NCBI RefSeq assembly: GCF_030719215.1
Contig: NZ_CP120983.1
Location: 930,001-994,000 of the forward strand
Direction of reading: 5' to 3'
Source: Streptomyces sp. Alt3
Lineage (GTDB): Bacteria > Actinomycetota > Actinomycetes > Streptomycetales > Streptomycetaceae
DNA length: 64,000 nucleotides
A model generated the notes under the pieces. The model was not told where the DNA came from, searched no databases, and saw only the letters and a list, made by a program, of their open reading frames with translations. Every line of letters starts with the position of its first letter. Position 1 is the first letter of the stretch. A program made the position numbers and the translations under genes. Positions 44,777-53,662 of this stretch are shown piece after piece.

Positions 44777-46114
44777 ATGAGTGGCAAGAGCATCCCGAGC
44801 AGCGGGAGCGAGCACGTCCACCGGCCGCCCCCCGCACTGACCTCGCTGCGCGAGCGGCTGCGTGACACCTTCTGGTTCGCGCCGGCGGCGGGGCTGGTGT
44901 GCGCCTTCGCGCTGTGGTGGGTCCTCTCCGAGCTGGACACCAGGATCGTCGCGCATCTGAAGGAGGAAGGGGCGTACCAGGAGATCGGGGATCTCCTGGC
45001 CTTCGCGGTGGACGCGAGGACCATCGTCACGACGGTCAGCGCGGCGATGATGACCTTCATCGGTGTCGTCTTCAGCATCTCGCTGGTGGCCGTGCAGATG
45101 GCGAGCGGACAGCTGACCCCTCGCGTCGTCCGCATCTTCGTACGCAGCAGGATCAGCAAGCTCACGCTGACGGTGTTCCTGGCGACCTTCGCGTTCTCGC
45201 TGCTCGTCCTCACGTCCTACGAGGGCGGGGCGGAGCCCGACCCCCGGCGGGTGACCTCGGTGCCGCTGCTGCAGAGCCTGCTGACCCTGGGCCTGGTCGG
45301 ACTGAGTCTGCTGCTGTTCGTCGCCTACGTCTCGTCCACCCTGCGGCTCATGCAGGTCGGGCCCGTCCTCGACCACATCACCCGTGAAACGCTCCGGGCG
45401 CTGTCACGGCAGCCGGCAGGAGCCGCCGCACCACCACCGCAGGAGCCCCGCACGGCGCAGCTCGTGCACCACGGGCGGGCGGGGGTGGTGCGGGACGTGG
45501 CGGTGGCACGGCTGGTGCGGAACGCGCGACGGCACGGGGTCGTACTGCGACTGGTGCCCCGGGCCGGGGACTTCGTGGTGCCGGGCACACCGCTGCTCAC
45601 CGTCCACGGCGGGGCCTCCCCTCCCCGGCGCGCCCTGAGGGGCACGGTGTCGGTCGGGGTCGAACGCACCCTGCACCAGGATCCGGCCTTCGGCCTGCGG
45701 CAGTTGGTGGACATCGCGCTGCGCGCCCTGTCGCCGTCGGTGCACGATCCGACCACCGCGGTGCAGTGCCTGGACCGGATCGTGCAGTTCCTCTCCGTCG
45801 CGGTCACGATGCCGCTCGCCACGCTGCACCACCGCGACCGCCGGGGCGACGTACGGCTCGTCCAGGAGGTGCCGGGGTGGGCCGACCTCGTGGATCTGGC
45901 GTTCGAGGAGATCCGGTGGTCCGCGGCCGACAGCCCTCAGGTCACACGGCGGCTGATGGCCGGGCTCGACGATCTGCTGCTGCTCGCCTCCGGGGAGCGG
46001 CGGAAGCCGCTGCTCAGACACCGTGCGCTCCTGGTGGAAGCGGTGGAGCGCACGGTGCCCGGGGCGGCCGGGCGGGCGTTCGCGCTGCGCGCGGACCGTC
46101 AGGGGATCGGCTGA
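44777..46114 (+). CDS. DUF2254 membrane protein
   Basis: 445 aa from ATG 44777. The N-terminal third has four membrane helices (VCAFALWWVLSELDTRIV; TVSAAMMTFIGVVFSISLVA; LTVFLATFAFSLLVLTSY; LLTLGLVGLSLLLFVAYVSS). The motif QMASGQLTPRVVRIFVR is typical of DUF2254. The soluble C-terminal two-thirds contains an alpha/beta domain with LSPSVHDPTTAVQCLDRIVQ, another conserved family block. The biochemical role of the family is unsettled. Monocistronic. Confidence 0.9.
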   Translation: MSGKSIPSSGSEHVHRPPPALTSLRERLRDTFWFAPAAGLVCAFALWWVLSELDTRIVAHLKEEGAYQEIGDLLAFAVDARTIVTTVSAAMMTFIGVVFSISLVAVQMASGQLTPRVVRIFVRSRISKLTLTVFLATFAFSLLVLTSYEGGAEPDPRRVTSVPLLQSLLTLGLVGLSLLLFVAYVSSTLRLMQVGPVLDHITRETLRALSRQPAGAAAPPPQEPRTAQLVHHGRAGVVRDVAVARLVRNARRHGVVLRLVPRAGDFVVPGTPLLTVHGGASPPRRALRGTVSVGVERTLHQDPAFGLRQLVDIALRALSPSVHDPTTAVQCLDRIVQFLSVAVTMPLATLHHRDRRGDVRLVQEVPGWADLVDLAFEEIRWSAADSPQVTRRLMAGLDDLLLLASGERRKPLLRHRALLVEAVERTVPGAAGRAFALRADRQGIG

Positions 46115-46151
46115 GGTTCTCCCCTGACGGCCTGCTCGGGCGATCTCCGGT

Positions 46152-46526
46152 CTACAGGTATCCGCTGTAGATGAACCTGGCGTCGACCGGGGTACCAGGG
46201 GCGTTGTCGTCGAGATGGCCGGTGATCTCGTACCAGGTGTTCCCCGCGGAATTGACGCACCGGTAATGGAGACGGACCGTCCGTCCGGCAGCGATGTGGC
46301 CGGTGACGGCGGAGCTTCCCGAAGCACCCGTGTGGACCGGGGTACGGGAGTTCGTCACACCGGACCTCCCGTACGCCTTGCAGGTGAGCGTGGCCTGCGC
46401 ACTCACCCCACCGGACGCGACAAGGGTGCCGGCGGAAGCAGCGCCGGCCGACGGGGCGGCGCCGAGTACGGCCGAGGCGGCCAGGACAGGCAGGGCGATC
46501 GCCGTCCAGGCCTTTGTCTTCTTCAC
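46152..46526 (-). CDS. Secreted bacterial SH3-like protein
   Basis: 124 aa from GTG 46526 with RBS AAGGAAG. An N-terminal signal (KKTKAWTAIALPVLAASAVL, cleavage near AGA-AS) precedes one SH3b-like domain (SGVTNSRTPVHTGASGSSAV, TGHIAAGRTVRLHYRCVNSAGN with TWYEITG). It is small, exported and probably wall-associated. There are two cysteines (TCKAYG, YRCVN) for one disulfide. No partner gene is adjacent. Confidence 0.82.
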   Translation of the reverse strand: MKKTKAWTAIALPVLAASAVLGAAPSAGAASAGTLVASGGVSAQATLTCKAYGRSGVTNSRTPVHTGASGSSAVTGHIAAGRTVRLHYRCVNSAGNTWYEITGHLDDNAPGTPVDARFIYSGYL

Positions 46527-46664
46527 GAAGGGCTTCCTTACTCTTGCGCATTCGTCTTCTACATCCGGCACGGAACTGCGAGCCGGTGACGTATCGCGAA
46601 GATCGTACGAGCGTCCACCGGCGAGCCGACGGCGCGTCACAGATCCTTCAACTTTCCCTCGCAC

Positions 46665-48227
46665 CTACGGCATGAGGTGGTAGTCCGGGAAGTTGCCCGG
46701 CAGCCTCTCCTCCCCCGGGCCGTCGGTCACGGCCCGTACGAGCAGCTCGCCGCCCACGAACGCGCCCCGCCACGACGCGCCGAAGCCGCCGAAGAGCTCC
46801 TCGCGGTCCCCCCTGGAGCGCGGCTTGCCGTGACCGGTCTTGAAGGCGCGGATCTGCGGCGCCAGCCGCTCGTAGGTCTCCGGGTCGTCGGTGGAGAGGG
46901 TCGCGACCAGGGCGCCGTTCGACGCGTTCATGGCGGCGAGGAGTTCGGCCTCGGTGTCGACCAGGACGATCGTGTCGACCGGGCCGAAGGGCTCCGCGTG
47001 GTGGAGCGGTGAGGAGGGCGGCGGGTTCAGGAGGGTGACCGGCTGGAGGTAGGCGCTGGTGTCCTGGCCGGAGAGGAAACGGGCGTCCGCTGCGGATCCC
47101 TGGTGGAGGGGGACGGCCCCGCGGTCGATCGCCTCGGTGACCTGGTCGTGCAGTTCCTTGGCCTTGGTGGCGTTGATCAGGGGGCCGAAGTCCAGGTCGG
47201 GCAGCGGGTCCGAGGGGGCCTCCACCGCGAGGGGGTGCCCGGTGCGGAGCGAGCGTACGGCCGGGAGGTAGGCCGCCAGGAAGTCCGCGAACAGGGTTCG
47301 CTGGACGACGAAGCGGGGGTAGGCGGTGCAGCGCTGCTTGCCGTAGTCGAAGAGCTTGGGTACGACCGCGGTGAGGGCCGGCCAGTCCGAGTAGTTCCAG
47401 ATCCCCCAGGTGTTGAGGCCCTCCTGTTCGAGGATGTGCCGCTTGCCGAGGTCGGCGACGGCGGTGGCGATCCTGGCGCCGGTGTCCCGTCCCCCGACGA
47501 AGGAGACGCAGCCGATCTCGGCCGACCGGACGAGGGGCTCGGACAGTTCGCTCCCGCTGCCGCTGAGCAGGGTGAGCGGGAGACCCTCGCGGGCGGCGAG
47601 GGCGCAGGCCAGGGTGAGGCAGGAGACGCCGCCGTCGGTGGGTGTCTTGGCGATCACGGCGTTGCCGGCCAGGGCTTGTACGAGCATCGCGTGGACCAGC
47701 ACGGACATGGGGTAGTTCCAGCTGGCGATGTTGGAGACGGGGCCCGCGAGCGGGGTCCGGCCGGCCAGCAGCCGGTCGCTGTGGTCGACGTACCAGCGGA
47801 CTCCGTCGATGGCGCGGTCCACGTCGGCCTGGGCTAGGCGCCAGGGCTTGCCGATCTCCCAGACCAGGAGCAGGGCGAGGAGTTCGCGGTGCTCGGTGAG
47901 GGCGTCGAGAGTGGCGGACACGCGGGCGCGGCGCTCGGGGAGCGGGACGTGGCGCCAGGCCCGGTGGGAATCGAGGGCCGCTCGTACGGCGGTCCGGGCG
48001 GCCGGGGCGTCGAGCCGGGGAGGTCCGGCGACGGGGGTGCCGTCGACCGGGCTGACGGCGGGCAGGGTGCGGCCGTCGGGGTGCCAGGCGACGTCCCAGA
48101 GGTTGCGGACGCGGTCGTCCTGGAAGGCCTCGGGGGCGGCGGCGAGACAGCGGCGCCATGCGTCCTGCCAGGCCGTTCCCGGCTTGAGGATGAGGGTCGC
48201 GGCCGGAGATGGGGATGAGGGTGTCAT
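46665..48227 (-). CDS. Aldehyde dehydrogenase family enzyme in the oxalate region
   Basis: 520 aa, ATG 48227 with GGAGA upstream. The Rossmann and catalytic layout of ALDH is visible: NIASWNYPMSVLVHAMLV, AGNAVIAKTPTDGG, FVGGRDTGARIA, catalytic Cys300 in GKQRCTAYPR, and HAEPFGPVDTIVLVD. The usual E-L-G-G-K block is replaced by EQEGLNTWGIWNYSD, so it belongs to a distinct subgroup. It lies 302 nt downstream of sucD. In this setting it may handle glyoxylate or another acyl-CoA-linked aldehyde. The substrate is inferred from context only. Confidence 0.82.
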   Translation of the reverse strand: MTPSSPSPAATLILKPGTAWQDAWRRCLAAAPEAFQDDRVRNLWDVAWHPDGRTLPAVSPVDGTPVAGPPRLDAPAARTAVRAALDSHRAWRHVPLPERRARVSATLDALTEHRELLALLLVWEIGKPWRLAQADVDRAIDGVRWYVDHSDRLLAGRTPLAGPVSNIASWNYPMSVLVHAMLVQALAGNAVIAKTPTDGGVSCLTLACALAAREGLPLTLLSGSGSELSEPLVRSAEIGCVSFVGGRDTGARIATAVADLGKRHILEQEGLNTWGIWNYSDWPALTAVVPKLFDYGKQRCTAYPRFVVQRTLFADFLAAYLPAVRSLRTGHPLAVEAPSDPLPDLDFGPLINATKAKELHDQVTEAIDRGAVPLHQGSAADARFLSGQDTSAYLQPVTLLNPPPSSPLHHAEPFGPVDTIVLVDTEAELLAAMNASNGALVATLSTDDPETYERLAPQIRAFKTGHGKPRSRGDREELFGGFGASWRGAFVGGELLVRAVTDGPGEERLPGNFPDYHLMP

Positions 48228-48529
48228 GGTGTCTCCGCTCTGAGGTGCGGGGGACCCGGGTGGGTTCACGGGGTGGGGTGACGCGGGTTCGCCGAGTCGG
48301 GTGACGCGGGTGCTTGTGCGTGACGTGTGACGCGCGGAGTGCGGATGCGGGGTGCGGCGGGGCGGGGCAGGGCGGGTGCGGCAGTGCGGGGTGCGGCGGG
48401 GCGGCGGGGCGGCTCGGGTCGGTCGCCCGCGGCGGACTGTCCCCTGCCCGCCTCTTCCCGAAACAGGGACCCCTGTCCTCCCGCGCCGGACGGGTGAGGC
48501 GGTGGCGCCCGGGGGCCGGTGCGTGCGCC
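48228..48529. other. 302-nt G-rich intergenic region between sucD and the ALDH gene
   Basis: No gene is supported. It holds a G-rich array (48349-48414) with two 17-bp copies of GGGGTGCGGCGGGGCGG and a small perfect dyad ACAGGG-AC-CCCTGT (48463-48476). G-quadruplex formation on the plus strand is plausible. Confidence 0.6.
48349..48414. repeat. G-rich repeat array
   Basis: GGGGTGCGGCGGGGCGG at 48349-48365 and again at 48388-48404, embedded in further GGGGC/GGCGG runs. Confidence 0.75.
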
Positions 48530-49411
48530 TCAGCCGCGCAGGCGGTCCTCCGCCAGGCGGGCCGTCTCCGTCGGGGTGGCGCCCACGGCGACCCCCGCCG
48601 CCTCCAGCGCCTTCTTCTTCGCCGAGGCGGTGCCCGAGGACCCCGAGACGATCGCTCCCGCGTGGCCCATCGTCCGGCCCTCGGGGGCCGTGAAGCCCGC
48701 GATGTAGCCGACCACCGGCTTGGTGATGTGCTGGGCGATGTGGGCCGCGGCGCGTTCCTCCGCGTCGCCGCCGATCTCGCCGATGAGGACGATCAGTTCG
48801 GTGTCCGGGTCGTTCTCGAACGCCGTCAGGCAGTCGATGTGCGAGGTTCCGGTCACCGGGTCGCCGCCGATGCCCACGGCTGTCGAGAAACCCGTCCCGC
48901 GGAGCTCGTGCATCAGCTGGTAGGTGAGGGTTCCGGACTTGGAGACGAGGCCGATGCGGCCGGGCTCGGTCGCGATGTCGGCCGGGATGATGCCCGCGTT
49001 GGAGTGGCCGGGGCTGATGACTCCGGGGCAGTTGGGCCCGAGGACGCGTGTTCCGCGTGCCCGGGCGTGGGCGTTGAACGCCACGGCGTCGTGGACGGGG
49101 ATGCCCTCCGTGATGACCACGGCCAGGCCGATCCCCGCGTCCGCCGCCTCGACGACGGCCGCCCTGGCGAACGGCGGCGGGACGAAGACGACGGTGACGT
49201 CGGCGCCGGTGGCGTCCATGCCGTCGCGGACGGAGCCGAAGACCGGGACCGTACGGTCGTCGAGTTCCACCGCGCGGCCCGCCTTGCGCGGGTTGACGCC
49301 GCCGACGATCTGCGTGCCCGCCGCGAGCATGCGCCGGGTGTGCTTCATGCCCTCGGCACCGGTCATGCCCTGGACGAGGACCTTGCTCTCCTTGTTGAGG
49401 AAGATCGCCAT
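48530..49411 (-). CDS. sucD: Succinyl-CoA ligase (ADP-forming) alpha subunit, second copy type
   Basis: 293 aa from ATG 49411. CoA-binding domain: [20 protein letters not shown], then GGVNPRKAG. Ligase domain: [35 protein letters not shown], and catalytic phosphohistidine His250 in [10 protein letters not shown]. It lies 2 nt after sucC. Its position in an oxalate operon, not the TCA locus, suggests a paralogue that recycles the CoA or succinyl-CoA used by the CoA-transferase. Confidence 0.93.
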   Translation of the reverse strand: MAIFLNKESKVLVQGMTGAEGMKHTRRMLAAGTQIVGGVNPRKAGRAVELDDRTVPVFGSVRDGMDATGADVTVVFVPPPFARAAVVEAADAGIGLAVVITEGIPVHDAVAFNAHARARGTRVLGPNCPGVISPGHSNAGIIPADIATEPGRIGLVSKSGTLTYQLMHELRGTGFSTAVGIGGDPVTGTSHIDCLTAFENDPDTELIVLIGEIGGDAEERAAAHIAQHITKPVVGYIAGFTAPEGRTMGHAGAIVSGSSGTASAKKKALEAAGVAVGATPTETARLAEDRLRG

Positions 49412-49413
49412 GG

Positions 49414-50550
49414 TCAGTGCCCTCCCTGGGCCAGTCGGGCTGCTCGGTCGGCCGCGCCGTCCATCGTGGTGACCTGCTGGACCATCGGGTGCGCCCGGCC
49501 GTCGAGGATCGCCCGGCCCCGCGCGGCGTTGTTGCCGTCCAGGCGGACGACCAGGGGTTTCGTCAGGTGGACGGAGTCCAGGGCCTGGACGATGCCGTCG
49601 GCGACCGCGTCACATGCCGTGATGCCGCCGAACACGTTGACGAACACGGACTTCACCGCCGGGTCGGAGAGGATGACGGTGAGACCGTCGGCCATGACGC
49701 GGGCCGAGGCGCCTCCCCCGATGTCGAGGAAGTTCGCCGGGCGGGCCCCGCAGCCGGCGACCACGTCGAGGGTGGACATGACGAGCCCGGCGCCGTTGCC
49801 GATGATGCCGACCTCGCCGTCGAGCCTGACGTAGTTCAGCCCCTTGTCGGCGGCGGCCGCTTCCAGCGGGTCACCGTGCGGGTCCACGCTGTCCGCGTCC
49901 CGACGGGGCTGCCGGAAGGCCGCGTTGTCGTCGAGGGTGACCTTGCCGTCCAGAGCGAGGATCCGGCCGTCCGTGGTGCGCACCAGGGGGTTGACCTCGA
50001 CGAGCAGGGCGTCCTCCGCGGTGAGGACCTGCCACAGCGCCTGGAGCACGGGGGCGGTCTCCGGCGGCAGCGAGGCCGCGACGGCGATCCGCGCCGCCAC
50101 CGCCTCGCTGACCCCCTCGGCCGGGTCTACGTGAATCCGGGCCACCGCCTCCGGGCGGGTGGCCGCGACCTCCTCGATGTCCATGCCGCCCTCCGCCGAG
50201 GCGATGGCGAGGAAGGTTCCGGCGGCGCGGTCCAGGACGTAGCCGGCGTAGAACTCCTCCCCGATGTCGACGGGCTGGGCGAGCATCACCGTCCGGACCG
50301 GGTGGCCCTTGATGTCCATGCCGAGGATCCGGCGTGCGGTGACGACGGCGGCCGCGGGGTCCTCGGCGACCTTCACCCCGCCTGCCTTGCCCCGGCCGCC
50401 CACCTTCACCTGCGCCTTCACGACGACTCGGCCACCGAGCCGCTCGGCCGCCGCATGAACCGCGGACGGGTCGTCCACCACCTCGGCGTCCGGTACGGCG
50501 ATGCCGTGGTCCGCGAAGAGTTGCCTTGCCTGGTGCTCGTACAGATCCAT
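49414..50550 (-). CDS. sucC: Succinyl-CoA ligase (ADP-forming) beta subunit, second copy type
   Basis: 378 aa from ATG 50550 with GGGAG 6-7 nt upstream; a GTG at 50556 is an alternative. ATP-grasp signatures: [40 protein letters not shown], then [20 protein letters not shown] and [22 protein letters not shown]. It pairs with sucD 2 nt downstream. It is divergent from the TPP-enzyme gene at 50717 across a region containing a palindromic operator candidate. Confidence 0.93.
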   Translation of the reverse strand: MDLYEHQARQLFADHGIAVPDAEVVDDPSAVHAAAERLGGRVVVKAQVKVGGRGKAGGVKVAEDPAAAVVTARRILGMDIKGHPVRTVMLAQPVDIGEEFYAGYVLDRAAGTFLAIASAEGGMDIEEVAATRPEAVARIHVDPAEGVSEAVAARIAVAASLPPETAPVLQALWQVLTAEDALLVEVNPLVRTTDGRILALDGKVTLDDNAAFRQPRRDADSVDPHGDPLEAAAADKGLNYVRLDGEVGIIGNGAGLVMSTLDVVAGCGARPANFLDIGGGASARVMADGLTVILSDPAVKSVFVNVFGGITACDAVADGIVQALDSVHLTKPLVVRLDGNNAARGRAILDGRAHPMVQQVTTMDGAADRAARLAQGGH

Positions 50551-50629
50551 AGCCACTCCCGATCGTGCCGATTGTGAAAGTGCCGCACGCCCCCTGGACA
50601 CCACCCACCGGATGCGGGATAACAAGCTT

Positions 50630-50653
50630 CATACAGTATTCGTCGACTGTATG
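50630..50653. promoter_or_regulatory. Palindromic operator candidate between divergent oxalate operons
   Basis: CATACAGT (50630-50637), spacer ATTCGTCG, ACTGTATG (50646-50653): a perfect 8-bp-arm inverted repeat, 80 nt upstream of sucC and 64 nt upstream of the TPP-enzyme gene. The size and symmetry suit an IclR/GntR-type regulator acting on both arms. No regulator gene is present in the window, so it must be encoded elsewhere. Confidence 0.55.
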
Positions 50654-50716
50654 CAATGTACCGCGTGAGCGGCGGAGCGGCTCCCGCACTCCCCTACGAA
50701 GGGACAGGACATCGCC

Positions 50717-52408
50717 ATGCCCGAGGACAGCCAGGACAACCAGAACCTCGTCTCCGGTGGGCACTTGGTCGCCAAGGCACTCAAGGCTGAGGGGGTGGAA
50801 CGCATCTACACCCTCTGCGGCGGCCACATCATCGACATCTACGACGGCTGCGTCGACGAGGGCATCGAGGTCGTCGACGTACGGCACGAGCAGGTCGCCG
50901 CCCACGCGGCCGACGGCTACGCCCGGATCACCGGGAAGCCGGGATGCGCCGTCGTCACCGCGGGACCCGGGACGACCGACGCCGTCACCGGGGTCGCCAA
51001 CGCCTTCCGCGCGGAGTCACCGATGCTCCTGATAGGCGGTCAGGGAGCGCACACCCAGCACAAGATGGGCTCGCTCCAGGACCTGCCGCACGTCGACATG
51101 ATGACCCCCATCACGAAGTTCGCGGCCACCGTGCCGGACACCGCGCGGGCGGCGGACATGGTGTCGATGGCGTTCCGCGAGTGCTACCACGGGGCACCCG
51201 GTCCGTCGTTCCTGGAGATCCCGCGCGACGTGCTCGACGCGAAGGTCCCGGCGGACAGGGCGCGGGTCCCCGAGGGAGGACGGTACCGCGCGTCCACCCG
51301 GGCGGCCGGCGATCCGGCCGACATCGAGAAGCTCGCCGATCTGCTCGTGCACGCCGAGAAGCCCGCCATCCTGCTGGGCAGCCAGGTCTGGACGACGCGT
51401 GCGACGGACTCCGCCACCGAGCTCGTCCGCACCCTCAACATCCCCGCGTACATGAACGGCGCGGGCCGCGGCACCCTGCCGCCCGGCGATCCGCACCACT
51501 TCCAGCTCTCGCGGCGCTACGCGTTCTCCAACGCCGACCTGATCGTGATCGTGGGGACCCCCTTCGACTTCCGGATGGGCTACGGCAAACGGCTCTCCCC
51601 CGCTGCCACCGTCGTCCAGATCGACCTCGACTACCGCACCGTGGGCAAGAACCGCGACGTCGACCTCGGGATCGTCGGCGACGCCTCGGTCGTCCTGAAG
51701 GCCGTCACGGAGGCCGCGAGCGGACGGCTGAACGGCGGATCGGCCCTGCGCAAGGCGTGGCTCGACGAACTGCGCGCCGCCGAACAGACGGCCATCGAGA
51801 AGCGGCTGCCCCAGCTCAGGTCGGACGCCTCGCCCATCCACCCCTACCGGCTGGTGAGCGAGATCAACGACTTCCTCACCGAGGACTCCGTCTACATCGG
51901 GGACGGCGGCGACATCGTCACCTTCTCCGGCCAGGTCGTCCAGCCCCGCACCCCCGGTCACTGGATGGACCCGGGGCCGCTCGGCACGCTCGGCGTCGGG
52001 GTGCCCTTCGTCCTCGCCGCCAAGCAGGCCAGGCCCGACAAGGAGGTGGTCGCGCTGTTCGGTGACGGCGCCTTCTCGCTGACCGGGTGGGACTTCGAGA
52101 CGCTGGTCCGCTACAACCTCCCCTTCGTCGGCATCGTCGGCAACAACTCCTCGATGAACCAGATCCGTTACGGCCAGAAGGCCAAGTACGGCGACGAGCG
52201 CGAGCGGATCGGCAACACCCTCGGCGACGTCCACTACGACAAGTTCGCCCAGATGCTGGGTGGATACGGCGAAGAGGTCCGTGACCCGGCGGACATCGCC
52301 CCCGCCCTGCGGCGGGCCCGCGAGTCGGGGCTGCCCTCGCTGATCAACGTCTGGGTCGACCCGGACGCGTACGCCCCCGGAACGATGAACCAGACGATGT
52401 ACAAGTAG
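50717..52408 (+). CDS. TPP-dependent acyl-CoA lyase/decarboxylase, probable oxalyl-CoA decarboxylase
   Basis: 563 aa from ATG 50717. It has the three-domain TPP-enzyme architecture: N-terminal PYR domain (IYTLCGGHIIDIYDGC, VDVRHEQVAAHAADGYARI with the catalytic Glu, VVTAGPGTTDAVTGVANAF), a central domain, and the C-terminal TPP motif GDGAFSLTGWDFETLVRYNL...VGNNSSMNQ. It resembles acetolactate-synthase-like and 2-hydroxyacyl-CoA lyase proteins, with only moderate similarity to Oxalobacter Oxc. The next gene is frc and OxlT follows, which favours oxalyl-CoA decarboxylation to formyl-CoA. Acetolactate-synthase-type activity cannot be excluded. Confidence 0.82.
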   Translation: MPEDSQDNQNLVSGGHLVAKALKAEGVERIYTLCGGHIIDIYDGCVDEGIEVVDVRHEQVAAHAADGYARITGKPGCAVVTAGPGTTDAVTGVANAFRAESPMLLIGGQGAHTQHKMGSLQDLPHVDMMTPITKFAATVPDTARAADMVSMAFRECYHGAPGPSFLEIPRDVLDAKVPADRARVPEGGRYRASTRAAGDPADIEKLADLLVHAEKPAILLGSQVWTTRATDSATELVRTLNIPAYMNGAGRGTLPPGDPHHFQLSRRYAFSNADLIVIVGTPFDFRMGYGKRLSPAATVVQIDLDYRTVGKNRDVDLGIVGDASVVLKAVTEAASGRLNGGSALRKAWLDELRAAEQTAIEKRLPQLRSDASPIHPYRLVSEINDFLTEDSVYIGDGGDIVTFSGQVVQPRTPGHWMDPGPLGTLGVGVPFVLAAKQARPDKEVVALFGDGAFSLTGWDFETLVRYNLPFVGIVGNNSSMNQIRYGQKAKYGDERERIGNTLGDVHYDKFAQMLGGYGEEVRDPADIAPALRRARESGLPSLINVWVDPDAYAPGTMNQTMYK

Positions 52409-52421
52409 AGGAGCCGTCGGC

Positions 52422-53660
52422 ATGACCAAAGCTCTTGAGGGCGTGCGCGTCCTCGACATGACGCACGTACAGTCCGGTCCCTCCGCCACCCAGCTGCTCG
52501 GCTGGCTCGGTGCGGACGTGGTCAAGCTGGAGGCACCGAGCGGGGACATCACCCGCAGGCAGTTGCGCGATCTGCCCGACGTCGACTCCCTCTATTTCAC
52601 GATGCTCAACTGCAACAAGCGCAGCATCACCCTCAACACCAAGAGCGAGCGCGGCAAGGAGATCCTCACCGAACTCATCCGCCGCAGTGACGTGATGGTG
52701 GAGAACTTCGGTCCGGGCGCGGTCGACCGCATGGGGTTCACCTGGGAACGCATCCAGGAGATCAACCCGCGGATCGTCTACGCCTCCATCAAGGGCTTCG
52801 GGGAGGGCCCGTACACCGGCTTCAAGGCGTACGAGGTGGTCGCGCAGGCCATGGGCGGCTCCATGGCCACCACCGGATTCGCCGACGGGCCGCCGCTCGC
52901 CACCGGCGCCCAGATCGGTGACTCCGGCACCGGGATCCACGCGGTGGCCGGCATCCTCGCCGCCCTGTTCCAGCGGGAGAACACGGGACGGGGACAGCGG
53001 GTCAACGTGGCGATGCAGCACGCGGTGCTCAACCTCTGCCGGGTCAAACTGCGCGACCAGCAGCGGCTGGAGCACGGGCCGCTCGCCGAGTACCCGGACG
53101 CGCAGGACACGGCCGGCGCCGAGGAGGTGCCGCGCAGCGGCAACGCCAGTGGCGGCGGGCAGCCGGGGTGGGCGGTGAAGTGCGCGCCGGGCGGCCCCAA
53201 CGACTACGTGTACGTCATCGTGCAGCCTGTCGGCTGGAAACCCCTGTCCGAGCTGATCGGCCGGCCCGAGCTGGCGGAGGACCCCGAGTGGGCGACGCCG
53301 GAGTCCCGGCTCCCGAAGCTGGGGAAGATGTTCCAGCTGATCGAGGAGTGGTCGGCGACGCTCCCCAAGTGGGACGTGTTGGAGCAGCTCAACGCGCACA
53401 ACGTCCCGTGCGGTCCGATCCTCTCCACCAAGGAGATCGTCGAGGACGAGTCCCTGGCCGCCAACGAAATGGTGGTCCGCGTGGAGCACCCCGAGCGCGG
53501 GACCTTCACCACGGTCGGCAGCCCGCTGAAGCTGTCCGACTCCCCCGTCGACATCGTCACCTCCCCGCTCCTCGGTGAGCACAACGCCGAGGTCTACGTC
53601 GGCGAACTGGGCCTGGGCGACGAGGAACTGCGGCTGCTGAAGACGAACGGAGTCATCTGA
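52422..53660 (+). CDS. frc: Formyl-CoA:oxalate CoA-transferase
   Basis: 412 aa, ATG 52422 with GAGGAG, 14 nt after the TPP-enzyme stop. It is a class III CoA-transferase very close to Oxalobacter Frc: GVRVLDMTHVQSGPSATQLL, VDSLYFTMLNCNKRSI, MVENFGPGAVDRMGFTWERI, LRDQQRLEHGPLAEYP, and SGNASGGGQPGWAVKC (glycine loop). The catalytic Asp is residue 167 in GDSGTGIH (Asp169 in Frc). It moves CoA from formyl-CoA or succinyl-CoA onto oxalate. Confidence 0.95.
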   Translation: MTKALEGVRVLDMTHVQSGPSATQLLGWLGADVVKLEAPSGDITRRQLRDLPDVDSLYFTMLNCNKRSITLNTKSERGKEILTELIRRSDVMVENFGPGAVDRMGFTWERIQEINPRIVYASIKGFGEGPYTGFKAYEVVAQAMGGSMATTGFADGPPLATGAQIGDSGTGIHAVAGILAALFQRENTGRGQRVNVAMQHAVLNLCRVKLRDQQRLEHGPLAEYPDAQDTAGAEEVPRSGNASGGGQPGWAVKCAPGGPNDYVYVIVQPVGWKPLSELIGRPELAEDPEWATPESRLPKLGKMFQLIEEWSATLPKWDVLEQLNAHNVPCGPILSTKEIVEDESLAANEMVVRVEHPERGTFTTVGSPLKLSDSPVDIVTSPLLGEHNAEVYVGELGLGDEELRLLKTNGVI

Positions 53661-53662
53661 GC

